Notes: generated by a model not told the origin, from the sequence alone. A DNA stretch of 6,997 nt from Patescibacteria group bacterium (GCA_018827845.1 JAHJXC010000039.1:1-6997); one strand, 5' to 3'; counted from the first letter of the stretch, positions 1-4,555 are shown. Made by a program: numbers and translations.

Positions 1-1
1 A

Positions 2-421
2 GTAGATGGCAAGAAGGAAAAATATGATTTGGATTTTCAGAATCCTTTTCATAATAATATAGCCCAGGCCATTGAAATTTCTAAATTTCACAAGCAGGCC
101 ATTGATTCGATTGATAAGTTGTTAAAAATAAATATGAACTCGACAATTGCGTCGACGTCCGACGTCGACGCATCATATCAAGGAATTGGCGCTATAGAGG
201 CGCCTAGGGGCGGTCTTTATCATGAGATTCATCTGGATGAAAAAGGAATTATAACTTATGCCAACATTATTACACCAACTGTGCAAAATTTAACTTCAAT
301 TGAAAAAAGTTGCCAGGCCTTAATTGATCAGACCAAGGGGCAGGAACAAAAAGGGCGCGAACGGCTTTTAAACATGCTCGTCCGCGCCTATGATCCTTGC
401 CTTACCTGCTCGGTCCATTAA
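2..421 (+). CDS. NiFe hydrogenase large (catalytic) subunit, C-terminal part
   Basis: This is the last 139 residues of a NiFe hydrogenase large subunit, which binds the NiFe(CN)2CO centre where H2 is split or formed. The frame is open to the left edge (VDGKKEKYDL...), so the TTG at 29 is internal and the real start lies outside the window. Visible marks are an N-N-x-A-Q-A-I-E helix (about residues 18-25), the GIGAIEAPRGGLYHEIH block (about 63-79), ITPTVQN, and the C-terminal DPCLTCSVH, whose two cysteines are the second pair of Ni ligands. The overall pattern suits group 3 (soluble, cofactor-coupled) enzymes; subgroup 3b is an inference. The stop codon follows directly after the His where an endopeptidase normally cuts, so no C-terminal peptide is encoded. 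The linker before GIGAIEAPRG contains a palindromic repeat. hypC lies nearby on the other strand. Confidence 0.93.
   Translation, partial: VDGKKEKYDLDFQNPFHNNIAQAIEISKFHKQAIDSIDKLLKINMNSTIASTSDVDASYQGIGAIEAPRGGLYHEIHLDEKGIITYANIITPTVQNLTSIEKSCQALIDQTKGQEQKGRERLLNMLVRAYDPCLTCSVH
148..172. repeat. In-frame 25-nt palindrome in hydrogenase gene
   Basis: Perfect inverted repeat: arms TGCGTCGACGTC and GACGTCGACGCA (12 bp) around a single C at 160. It is GC-rich within AT-rich surroundings and is read as A-S-T-S-D-V-D-A in the linker just before the conserved GIGAIEAPRG block. The composition and perfect symmetry suggest an inserted repeat element rather than protein-driven sequence; I infer this, having no relative to align. 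Confidence 0.7.
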
Positions 422-457
422 ATAAATAAAAATGCCACAACGTTTTATATTGTGGCA
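421..457 (-). terminator. Intrinsic terminator of the hypC / DUF6390-like unit
   Basis: On the minus strand an 8-bp stem TGCCACAA / TTGTGGCA (433-440 with 450-457) with a 9-nt loop is followed by a T-rich run (TTTTTATTTATTT). The stop codon of the 198-aa gene (445-447) lies inside the hairpin loop. On the plus strand the hairpin has no T-run after it, so it probably serves mainly the minus-strand genes, although it also sits just behind the hydrogenase stop. Confidence 0.75.
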
Positions 458-1041
458 CGGTTCTTGTTTAACTTATCTAAGGCACTTTCTGATATTTTTA
501 AAAGTTCCAGATATTTTTCTGTATTTATTATCTCTATGGCTGTACCAAAATGGAAAGTAATCCAGTTATACGGTTGCACCCTTCTTTTTACGAGAAATCC
601 TTTGTTTATCACTTTCTCTTTTTGCTTTCCAAGGACCAATCTTTTGTGCGATTTTATAATTGGTCTATATTTAACGTTAATTGAATTTCCTTTTACTGAC
701 ATAATTATTCCTGCCTGAACAAAGCAATCGTCTACCATTTTCACGTCAATCTTTTTTATGGGCATTTTTAATATCGGAATAAGCGTTGTCCAATTGTGGT
801 ATAAATCACCATTTAGTTTTGGGTATCCTGTCCAGTAATAGGATGCAATTCTTATGTTGAGCAGATCATCAATATTATTAAGTCTGGCTATTTTTTTATA
901 ATATTTGAAAAAATCTAATGATTCAAATATTTTTTTTAATTTACCAACATTATTTCTCGTAAGATCCGGTATCCCAAAAGATCTTTTCATTTTTTCACAA
1001 CAAGAAGCGTATTTAAAAGTCAATCTCAATCCCTCTATCAT
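445..1041 (-). CDS. DUF6390-like protein, probably hydrogenase-associated
   Basis: A 198-aa soluble protein of unknown function. It resembles, from memory, the DUF6390 family: an N-terminal G-L-R-L..F-K-Y-A segment (residues 4-11), a central S-Y-Y-W-T-G-Y-P-K-L motif (68-76), Y-H-N-W (81-84), a V-x-D-x-C-F-V-Q-A-G-I segment (103-111) followed by V-K-Y-R-P (123-127), and a C-terminal N-W-I-T-F-H-F block (159-165) leading into an L-N ending. There is no signal peptide or membrane segment. The start is supported by AAAGGAG six to seven bases upstream of the ATG. It lies 27 nt downstream of hypC on the same strand and ends in the terminator hairpin, so the two are very likely one transcript. A role in hydrogenase maturation or assembly is an inference from this linkage; no catalytic motif is evident. 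Family assignment is moderate. Confidence 0.85.
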   Translation of the reverse strand: MIEGLRLTFKYASCCEKMKRSFGIPDLTRNNVGKLKKIFESLDFFKYYKKIARLNNIDDLLNIRIASYYWTGYPKLNGDLYHNWTTLIPILKMPIKKIDVKMVDDCFVQAGIIMSVKGNSINVKYRPIIKSHKRLVLGKQKEKVINKGFLVKRRVQPYNWITFHFGTAIEIINTEKYLELLKISESALDKLNKNRATI

Positions 1042-1068
1042 TTTAGCTCCTTTCTTTTTGTTAATGTC

Positions 1069-1287
1069 CTATTTTTTATCTTTTTTATCATTTATTATTT
1101 GCAAGATTTTTTTGGCGTCTTTGGAAGGCACTTTATTAATAGCCATTTCTCCATGCACAAGAACATATTCGCCGACTTTGGCATTCTTAATTAAATCTAC
1201 ACTAATAGTATGATTATGTCCAGATGATTCAACAACAGCTTTTTTATCATTTATTTTTATAATTTTCATCGGTGTTGCTAGGCACAT
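1069..1287 (-). CDS. hypC: HypC-type hydrogenase maturation chaperone
   Basis: A 72-aa HypC/HybG family protein. The N-terminal MCLATPMKI carries the essential Cys2, which becomes the N-terminal residue after Met removal and holds the Fe(CN)2CO unit passed from HypD to the large subunit. The AVVESSGHNHTISVDLI and K-V-G-E-Y-V-L-V-H-G-E-M-A-I blocks are the usual OB-like core, and the charged C-terminal helix ends in KKDKK. Length is typical for the family. There is no Shine-Dalgarno sequence; a TATCAT box ends 6 nt before the ATG, so the mRNA may be leaderless. It heads a two-gene unit with the DUF6390-like gene and faces the hydrogenase large-subunit gene, so it probably serves that enzyme. 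The fifth residue is Thr where Ile or Val is more usual. Confidence 0.95.
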   Translation of the reverse strand: MCLATPMKIIKINDKKAVVESSGHNHTISVDLIKNAKVGEYVLVHGEMAINKVPSKDAKKILQIINDKKDKK

Positions 1288-1292
1288 AGTGA

Positions 1293-1299
1293 TATGATA
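1293..1299. promoter_or_regulatory. Overlapping divergent -10 boxes between hypC and glutaredoxin
   Basis: Only 22 nt separate the two start codons. The plus strand reads TATGAT (1293-1298), 11 nt before the glutaredoxin ATG; the minus strand reads TATCAT (1299-1294), 6 nt before the hypC ATG. Neither gene has an SD sequence, so both transcripts would have nearly no leader. The -35 boxes would lie within the opposing genes and are weak. Confidence 0.45.
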
Positions 1300-1309
1300 A
1301 CATAAGATT

Positions 1310-1546
1310 ATGAAAAACGTAATTATTTATTCCACGCCTTACTGCATGTATTGCCAAGTGGCAAAAGATTGGTTTAAACAAAAAGGCATTGTCTATACAG
1401 AGTACGATGTTTCTGTTGACACAAAAAAAAGAGAAGAAATGATGCAAAAAACCGGCAGTATAACCGTACCAGTGATAGAAATAGACAAAGAGATTATCAT
1501 TGGTTTTGACAAAAACAAAATGTCTCAGCTTTTGGGAATAAAATAA
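1310..1546 (+). CDS. Glutaredoxin-like thiol oxidoreductase (YruB type)
   Basis: A 78-aa single-domain thioredoxin-fold protein. The redox-active site is C-M-Y-C at residues 12-15 after the Y-S-T-P-Y stretch, the cis-proline loop is T-V-P at 52-54, and V-I-E-I-D followed by I-I-G-F-D (63-67) fits the YruB/NrdH-like glutaredoxin group. It would reduce disulfides in the cytosol; the electron donor (thioredoxin reductase or glutathione) cannot be read from the window. There is no SD and only a few leader bases after the TATGAT box. It stops 5 nt before tRNA-Arg, so it is probably transcribed together with the two tRNAs. The family call is firm; the physiological partner is unknown. Confidence 0.93.
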   Translation: MKNVIIYSTPYCMYCQVAKDWFKQKGIVYTEYDVSVDTKKREEMMQKTGSITVPVIEIDKEIIIGFDKNKMSQLLGIK

Positions 1547-1551
1547 TCTGG

Positions 1552-1625
1552 GTCCCCGTAGCTTAATGGATTAAAGCAGTCCCGTCCTAAGGGAAAGAGT
1601 AGAGGTTCGACTCCTCTCGGGGGCA
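1552..1625 (+). tRNA. tRNA-Arg (anticodon CCT)
   Basis: A 74-nt cloverleaf: acceptor GTCCCCG / CGGGGGC with one T-G wobble at 2-71, D stem GCTT/AAGC, anticodon loop GTCCTAA giving anticodon CCT (reads AGG), variable AGAGT, T arm AGAGG-TTCGACT-CCTCT, discriminator A. Position 27-43 in the anticodon stem is a G-A mismatch, leaving four pairs. No CCA is encoded, so a CCA-adding enzyme is needed. It lies between the glutaredoxin stop and tRNA-Ala. Confidence 0.93.
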
Positions 1626-1629
1626 ATTG

Positions 1630-1703
1630 GGGCCTGTAGCTCAGTTGGCCAGAGCGCCTCGATGGCATCGAGGAGGTCGTCGGTTCGAGACCGATCAGGT
1701 CCA
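1630..1703 (+). tRNA. tRNA-Ala (anticodon GGC)
   Basis: A 74-nt cloverleaf: acceptor GGGCCTG / CAGGTCC including the G3-T70 wobble that identifies alanine tRNAs, D stem GCTC/GAGC, anticodon loop ATGGCAT giving GGC with a perfect 5-bp stem, variable AGGTC, T arm GTCGG-TTCGAGA-CCGAT, discriminator A. No CCA is encoded. Only 4 nt separate it from tRNA-Arg, so both come from one precursor. Confidence 0.96.
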
Positions 1704-1708
1704 TTTGA

Positions 1709-1736
1709 TTGACACAAAAAAACTATTTGCTAAACT
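1709..1736 (+). promoter_or_regulatory. Promoter of the 65-aa gene
   Basis: A consensus -35 TTGACA (1709-1714), 16-nt spacer, and -10 TAAACT (1731-1736) preceded by TGC, an extended -10. It lies directly behind tRNA-Ala and would give a leader of about 45 nt before the ATG at 1787. Confidence 0.65.
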
Positions 1737-1768
1737 GAAACTGGTTAGGACTTTTTATAGTTTTAATG

Positions 1769-1779
1769 AAAGGAGGTGA
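1769..1779 (+). promoter_or_regulatory. Near-perfect Shine-Dalgarno site deciding the start at 1787
   Basis: AAAGGAGGTGA, fully complementary to the 16S 3' end, ends 7 nt before the ATG at 1787. The in-frame ATG at 1766 lies in front of this site and so is not the likely start. Confidence 0.8.
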
Positions 1780-1786
1780 GAAAGAG

Positions 1787-1984
1787 ATGAATACCACGAG
1801 ACAGATCCTTGTAAGTGTTTGGCAGGATAAACCCCTAAAAGTAGATGATTTCCTTTCTCTTATTGATAGATTTGATTTTGAAATTGTGGTTGAAGTGCTA
1901 AAAGACCTAAATGAAAAGGCAATAACCGTAAGTGAAGCAGAAGAGGAATTAAGAAAAAGGAGGAAGGGAAAATGTATCCATTGA
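1787..1984 (+). CDS. Small hypothetical protein, 65 aa
   Basis: I do not recognise this 65-aa protein. It begins MNTTRQILVSVWQDKPLKVDD, has a predicted helical middle (S-L-I-D-R-F-D-F-E-I-V-V-E-V-L-K) and a strongly charged end (E-E-E-L-R-K-R-R-K-G-K), with no signal peptide or membrane segment. It is likely a small cytosolic helical protein. Evidence that it is real: consensus promoter at 1709-1736, near-perfect SD 7 nt ahead of the start, and a terminator 9 nt after the stop, making a monocistronic unit that should be well expressed. It ends at TGA, which argues against TGA recoding here. A second small gene with the same kind of strong signals follows. Confidence 0.8.
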   Translation: MNTTRQILVSVWQDKPLKVDDFLSLIDRFDFEIVVEVLKDLNEKAITVSEAEEELRKRRKGKCIH

Positions 1985-1992
1985 CCAGACAC

Positions 1993-2033
1993 TAAAAGGC
2001 GCTGATTGTTAAAAAAACAAGAGGCGCCTTTTA
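1993..2033 (+). terminator. Intrinsic terminator of the 65-aa gene
   Basis: A 10-bp stem TAAAAGGCGC / GCGCCTTTTA (1993-2002 with 2024-2033). The 21-nt loop contains an inner TTGTT / AACAA pair, so a longer two-part hairpin can form. The T-run is short (TTTT) and partly within the stem. Confidence 0.75.
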
Positions 2034-2041
2034 AAATTCTT

Positions 2042-2062
2042 GTCCTGAGCAGGGTCGAAGGA
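2042..2062. repeat. CCTGAGC...GAAGG dispersed repeat, intergenic copy
   Basis: GTCCTGAGCAGGGTCGAAGG lies between the terminator at 1993-2033 and the next promoter. It shares the CCTGAGC start and GAAGG end with the element inside valS at 6430-6451 and the CCTGAGC half with the terminator at 2434-2455. Its minus-strand translation (P-S-T-L-L-R-T-R-I) appears in a spurious ORF. Confidence 0.6.
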
Positions 2063-2075
2063 TTATCCACACCTC

Positions 2076-2104
2076 TTGCATTATTTTTTATTATTTGGTA
2101 TAAT
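2076..2104 (+). promoter_or_regulatory. Promoter of the 70-aa membrane protein gene
   Basis: A consensus -10 TATAAT (2099-2104) with extended TGG in front, 17 nt behind a partial -35 TTGCAT (2076-2081). Transcription would begin near 2111, leaving a leader of roughly 95 nt, unusually long for this window. Confidence 0.65.
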
Positions 2105-2109
2105 TTTAA

Positions 2110-2206
2110 ATGGAGATAACGAAGTAAATATAACAAAGAAAGGAGGTTTGTTAGGTTAAGGGGCTATCATTTTTAAAAAACTTTCTAAAATAATAGTGGA
2201 GGTTTT
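2110..2206 (+). promoter_or_regulatory. 5' leader with SD-like hairpin loop (STAB-SD-like)
   Basis: The leader holds a 7-bp hairpin TAACAAA / TTTGTTA (2131-2137 with 2147-2153) whose 9-nt loop is exactly GAAAGGAGG, a strong SD with no start codon at a usable distance. A 5-codon ORF (M-E-I-T-K-stop, 2110-2127) lies at the presumed transcript start. The true SD, GTGGAGG (2196-2202), is 4 nt before the ATG at 2207. The loop matches the sequence I recall for the STAB-SD mRNA 5' stabiliser of Bacillus cry3A; a stabilising or ribosome-loading role is inferred. Confidence 0.5.
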
Positions 2207-2419
2207 ATGCCAGAAGAGAAGAAATATAAGATTAGGATCAAAGACGTAGAAGAAGTGAAGTGTTGCTCAGAACTGAAAAAATTCGCAGGGCGAGTAGTAA
2301 TTGCCACTCTGCTTGCATCAGGAATTTATCTGTTTACTTTTATGGGTTCAAATGGCCTTCTGGGAATAATAAAAGAAAGTCATACCATTGCCCCTCATCT
2401 CGTGGATATTCTGTCATAA
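2207..2419 (+). CDS. Small single-pass membrane protein, 70 aa
   Basis: I do not recognise this 70-aa protein. The first 27 residues are charged (MPEEKKYKIRIKDVEEVK..., with a C-C pair at 19-20), followed by one hydrophobic segment of about 22-25 residues (roughly 29-53: VVIATLLASGIYLFTF...LLGII) and a short tail with two histidines ending in L-S. The positive charges before the hydrophobic stretch suggest the N-terminus stays in the cytoplasm. The start is set by GTGGAGG 4 nt upstream. The gene has its own promoter, a long leader and a strong terminator 14 nt after the stop, so it is a separate well-expressed unit. Function is unknown; it could be a regulatory subunit or a small membrane stress protein, but nothing in it decides. 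Confidence 0.75.
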   Translation: MPEEKKYKIRIKDVEEVKCCSELKKFAGRVVIATLLASGIYLFTFMGSNGLLGIIKESHTIAPHLVDILS

Positions 2420-2433
2420 ATTATGCCCCCTTT

Positions 2434-2463
2434 TGCCCTGAGCTTGCTCAGGGCATCTTTTTT
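2434..2463 (+). terminator. Intrinsic terminator built from the GCCCTGAGC repeat
   Basis: A perfect 10-bp stem TGCCCTGAGC / GCTCAGGGCA (2434-2443 with 2446-2455), TT in the loop, then TCTTTTTT. It ends the 70-aa gene. The left half with loop, GCCCTGAGCTTG, is identical to the start of the repeat inside valS at 6430. The convergent trehalose synthase gene stops at 2462-2464, touching the T-run; in that direction there is no T-run. Confidence 0.88.
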
Positions 2464-3721
2464 ACATTCTTTTATAAACCCTCAAAAAATCTAAAGTTAA
2501 TCTTGGCATTAAAAATTTTTCTTTTACTGTTTTATATGCTTCTTTACCAATCTTTTTTCTTAACTTTGAATTATTCATTAATTTGATAATTAAATTAGCT
2601 GCTTCCCGGGAATTCGTAACCAGAAAGCCATTCACGCCATCTTTTATTTGCAATTCAATACCCGTTGCTTTTCCTCCAATAACCGGCTTCTTTTTCCACA
2701 TTGCTTCTGTGACCACTATGCCAAAACCCTCTCTGATAGATTTTTGAATGATAACATCACTGCAGGTATAAACGGCGCTAATTAATGGATCATCTGACGG
2801 CTCTTTTATTGCTTTTAGGTCGGCAAAAAGAAAAATATCAGGGTCATCATTGGCATATTTTTTTATCTTGTGATAGTATCTTAAGCTTTCCGGATCATCT
2901 AATGTCTCTATAAACCCAACTAAAATAAGCTGGAGGTCTAAAATTTCTTTTTTTGCCATTCTATAGGCCTTTATTGTGCCAAACTGGTCTTTCCATGGGT
3001 CAAATCTGGAGACTTGGGCAATGACAGGTTTTTTGGTATTAATGCCGTATTCTTTCAAAATGTTTTCTGATCTTATTTTTGGCATCAGCCTGTTTTTAGG
3101 CGTAAAAGGATCAATGGCCGGCATACTAATAATGGTTTTATTTTTACTTAGCCATTCTGGGCGATATTTGCTTTCGGTTATTACTACAAAATCATATTTC
3201 AATATATATTTTCTTAACATTTTTAAAACTGCCTTGTCAGGGGCGCTTAAATCTATATGGATACGCAGAATCTTAAGGATTTTTTTATTTAGCGCTTCTA
3301 TTGCTGGCAGGGGCTGAGGATCGTGAATAACTATTATGTCAGGCTCATATTCTTTTATAATTTTTCGGAGATTAACGGCTAATATTTTGTTTTGTTTGAA
3401 ATAAAAATCTTTTTCTCTTTCTGTAAGAGAACCCTTTCTTCCTTGAAGCCGGTTATGGATCTCTTTGGTTATCTCAAAGAATTTCTTTGGCGCCTTAATA
3501 TAGAACCAGCGTGAATCAAGGCCAAGGCATTTTTCTATTGGAACCTGGCTTTTGAGAATCTCAGCCACTCCTCCGCCCTCAGGGGTGGAGCTGATATGCA
3601 AGATTTTTCTGTTTTTTAGATTTTTTGCCAAAGAGACGCATTGTTTATATGTCTTTGGAGTCAATTTTTGATATCTTTTGAAATCTTCTTTGCCGGTTTT
3701 GTTTTCTACTAAATGAATCAT
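2462..3721 (-). CDS. treT: Trehalose synthase, TreT-like (GT4 glycosyltransferase)
   Basis: A 419-aa GT-B fold glycosyltransferase. TreT enzymes join nucleotide-diphosphate glucose and glucose to give trehalose (reversible). N-terminal domain marks: S-T-P-E-G-G-G-V-A-E (45-54), the donor/acceptor loop; L-G-L-D-S-R-W (66-72); H-N-R-L-Q-G (89-94); H-D-P-Q-P-L (133-138); R-I-H-I-D-L-S (153-159). C-terminal domain: V-S-R-F-D-P-W-K-D (237-245), D-D-P-D-I (292-296), and Q-K-S-I-R-E-G-F-G followed by T-E-A (326-340), which contains the E-x7-E pair (E331, E339) typical of GT4. Length matches the family. It is cytosolic. It lacks an SD; TATAAT 8 nt before the ATG suggests a leaderless mRNA. The product would be a compatible solute or storage sugar. 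Other GT4 specificities are possible but the N-terminal motifs favour TreT. Confidence 0.92.
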   Translation of the reverse strand: MIHLVENKTGKEDFKRYQKLTPKTYKQCVSLAKNLKNRKILHISSTPEGGGVAEILKSQVPIEKCLGLDSRWFYIKAPKKFFEITKEIHNRLQGRKGSLTEREKDFYFKQNKILAVNLRKIIKEYEPDIIVIHDPQPLPAIEALNKKILKILRIHIDLSAPDKAVLKMLRKYILKYDFVVITESKYRPEWLSKNKTIISMPAIDPFTPKNRLMPKIRSENILKEYGINTKKPVIAQVSRFDPWKDQFGTIKAYRMAKKEILDLQLILVGFIETLDDPESLRYYHKIKKYANDDPDIFLFADLKAIKEPSDDPLISAVYTCSDVIIQKSIREGFGIVVTEAMWKKKPVIGGKATGIELQIKDGVNGFLVTNSREAANLIIKLMNNSKLRKKIGKEAYKTVKEKFLMPRLTLDFLRVYKRM

Positions 3722-3729
3722 TGAAATTT

Positions 3730-3747
3730 ATTATAATATCGTATAAT
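3730..3747. promoter_or_regulatory. Closely spaced divergent -10 boxes between treT and the 84-aa gene
   Basis: The 37-nt gap holds TATAAT on the plus strand at 3742-3747 (11 nt before the ATG at 3759), and TATAAT on the minus strand at 3735-3730 (8 nt before the treT ATG). A plus-strand TTGAAA at 3721-3726 could act as -35 with a short 15-nt spacer. Neither gene has an SD, the same design as the hypC/glutaredoxin gap. Confidence 0.55.
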
Positions 3748-3758
3748 ATCTATATTAT

Positions 3759-4013
3759 ATGTTTGAAGAGAAAGAATTGAAAGAGCTGCTGAAAAAGAAC
3801 ATAGAGATTTCTGGGGAATCCTTGAAGATCCTCAGGAAAATGCATAGATCGGCAATTATAGGGAGATTTTTTTGGATTTTGAAATGGCTGGTTATTATCG
3901 GTCTTTCTGCCGGCATTTATTATTATATTGAACCATATTTGCGCACGATTATAGATAATTTTAATGCCATTTCTTCCGGATTGAGCGAGATAAAAAATAT
4001 ATTGCCGAAATAA
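3759..4013 (+). CDS. Small single-pass membrane protein, 84 aa
   Basis: An 84-aa protein of unknown function. It starts with a charged helix of about 30 residues (MFEEKELKELLKKNIEIS...LKILRKMHR) that may form a short coiled coil, then a basic patch with R-F-F-W, one membrane segment of about 20 residues (about 37-56: FFWILKWLVIIGLSAGIYYY), and an amphipathic tail (IEPYLRTIIDNFNAISSGLSEIKNILPK). Proteins of this shape are frequent in Patescibacteria genomes as far as I recall. The N-terminus is probably cytoplasmic. There is no SD, and TATAAT 11 nt before the ATG suggests a leaderless start. tRNA-Phe begins 4 nt after its stop codon, so the two are most likely cotranscribed. Function cannot be stated. 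Confidence 0.8.
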   Translation: MFEEKELKELLKKNIEISGESLKILRKMHRSAIIGRFFWILKWLVIIGLSAGIYYYIEPYLRTIIDNFNAISSGLSEIKNILPK

Positions 4014-4017
4014 AAAT

Positions 4018-4091
4018 GCCGCGATAGCTCAGGTAGTCAGAGCACTTCTCTGAAAAAGAAGGGGTGGTCAGTGCAAGTCTGACTCGCGGCA
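4018..4091 (+). tRNA. tRNA-Phe (anticodon GAA) with unusual core
   Basis: A 74-nt cloverleaf with all four stems perfect: acceptor GCCGCGA / TCGCGGC, D stem GCTC/GAGC, anticodon CTTCT-CTGAAAA-AGAAG (GAA at 4052-4054), T stem GTCAG / CTGAC, discriminator A, no CCA. The tertiary positions are odd: D loop AGGTAGTCA puts A (4035) at position 18, the T loop TGCAAGT has G (4073) at position 55, and the variable loop GGGTG ends in G48 facing G15. Perfect helices argue against a pseudogene. It follows the 84-aa gene by 4 nt. Confidence 0.93.
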
Positions 4092-4097
4092 CAGAGT

Positions 4098-4547
4098 TTA
4101 CTCCCTCTTGATTTTGAGTTTTTGGACTTTCTCCTTGTTTATTTTCGGAATTTTTATGGTTAGAACTCCGTCTTTTATAACTGCTTCTGCCTCGTCAGGG
4201 TCAACTTCTTTTGGCAAAAGGATTGACCTGCTGAATCTTCCCCAGTAAAGCTCCTGATAAAAATAATTTTGTTTTTCCACTTTTTGCTCATCCTCTCTTC
4301 CTCCGCTGATAGTAACCATTTCGTGTGTGATATTAACATCTAAATTCTCTGGCTTTACTCCTGCCACCATTGATTTGATGATAATGTTATCAGGATTCTC
4401 ATACACATCAATAGTCAACTGCCCTTCCTCGTTGCTTTGTTCCATCCACTGGCCGTTTTCGCTTAGATTCAAATCTTTTTCCTCAAGTTCGTCTAAAGAT
4501 GACGACCCTGTTAATCTTTCAAAAAATGATCTTTTATGTTTAGGCAT
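4098..4547 (-). CDS. Small heat-shock protein, Hsp20/alpha-crystallin family
   Basis: A 149-aa small heat-shock chaperone that holds unfolding proteins in the cytosol without ATP. The N-terminal arm (1-42) is polar and acidic with F-F-E-R-L. The alpha-crystallin domain runs from about 43 to 135: G-Q-L-T-I-D-V-Y-E, I-I-I-K-S-M-V-A-G-V-K-P-E-N-L-D-V-N-I, V-T-I-S-G-G-R-E, the dimer-loop segment with Y-F-Y-Q-E-L-Y-W-G-R-F-S-R-S-I-L-L-P, and the diagnostic D-G-V-L-T-I-K-I-P-K (126-135). The short C-terminal tail ends in K-L-K-I-K-R-E, where an I/L-x-I/V oligomer anchor may be L-K-I. Length is normal. It starts 8 nt after the prsW-like stop, has no SD, and is probably the last gene of the valS unit; a TAAAAT box close to the ATG might also start a separate transcript. 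It converges on tRNA-Phe, 6 nt away. Confidence 0.96.
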   Translation of the reverse strand: MPKHKRSFFERLTGSSSLDELEEKDLNLSENGQWMEQSNEEGQLTIDVYENPDNIIIKSMVAGVKPENLDVNITHEMVTISGGREDEQKVEKQNYFYQELYWGRFSRSILLPKEVDPDEAEAVIKDGVLTIKIPKINKEKVQKLKIKRE

Positions 4548-4555
4548 GATATATT

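Noticed and set aside
29..31. TTG as start of the first gene
   Set aside because: The frame is open back to the window edge and the upstream residues fit the large subunit, so the gene is cut by the window.
905..1213. 102-aa plus-strand ORF opposite hypC and the DUF6390-like gene
   Set aside because: It is antisense to two well-supported genes, with a hydrophobic low-complexity translation and no start signals.
1766..1768. ATG giving a 72-aa version of the 65-aa protein
   Set aside because: It lies before the near-perfect SD; the ATG at 1787 has ideal spacing.
1723..2136. 137-aa minus-strand ORF
   Set aside because: It covers the 65-aa gene, its promoter and terminator, and includes the translation of the dispersed repeat (S-T-L-L-R-T-R); no SD and no family resemblance.
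2260..2586. 108-aa plus-strand ORF
   Set aside because: It overlaps the 70-aa gene, runs through a strong terminator and into the end of treT.
4018..4091. tRNA pseudogene
   Set aside because: All stems are perfectly paired and the anticodon loop is canonical despite the odd D and T loop positions.
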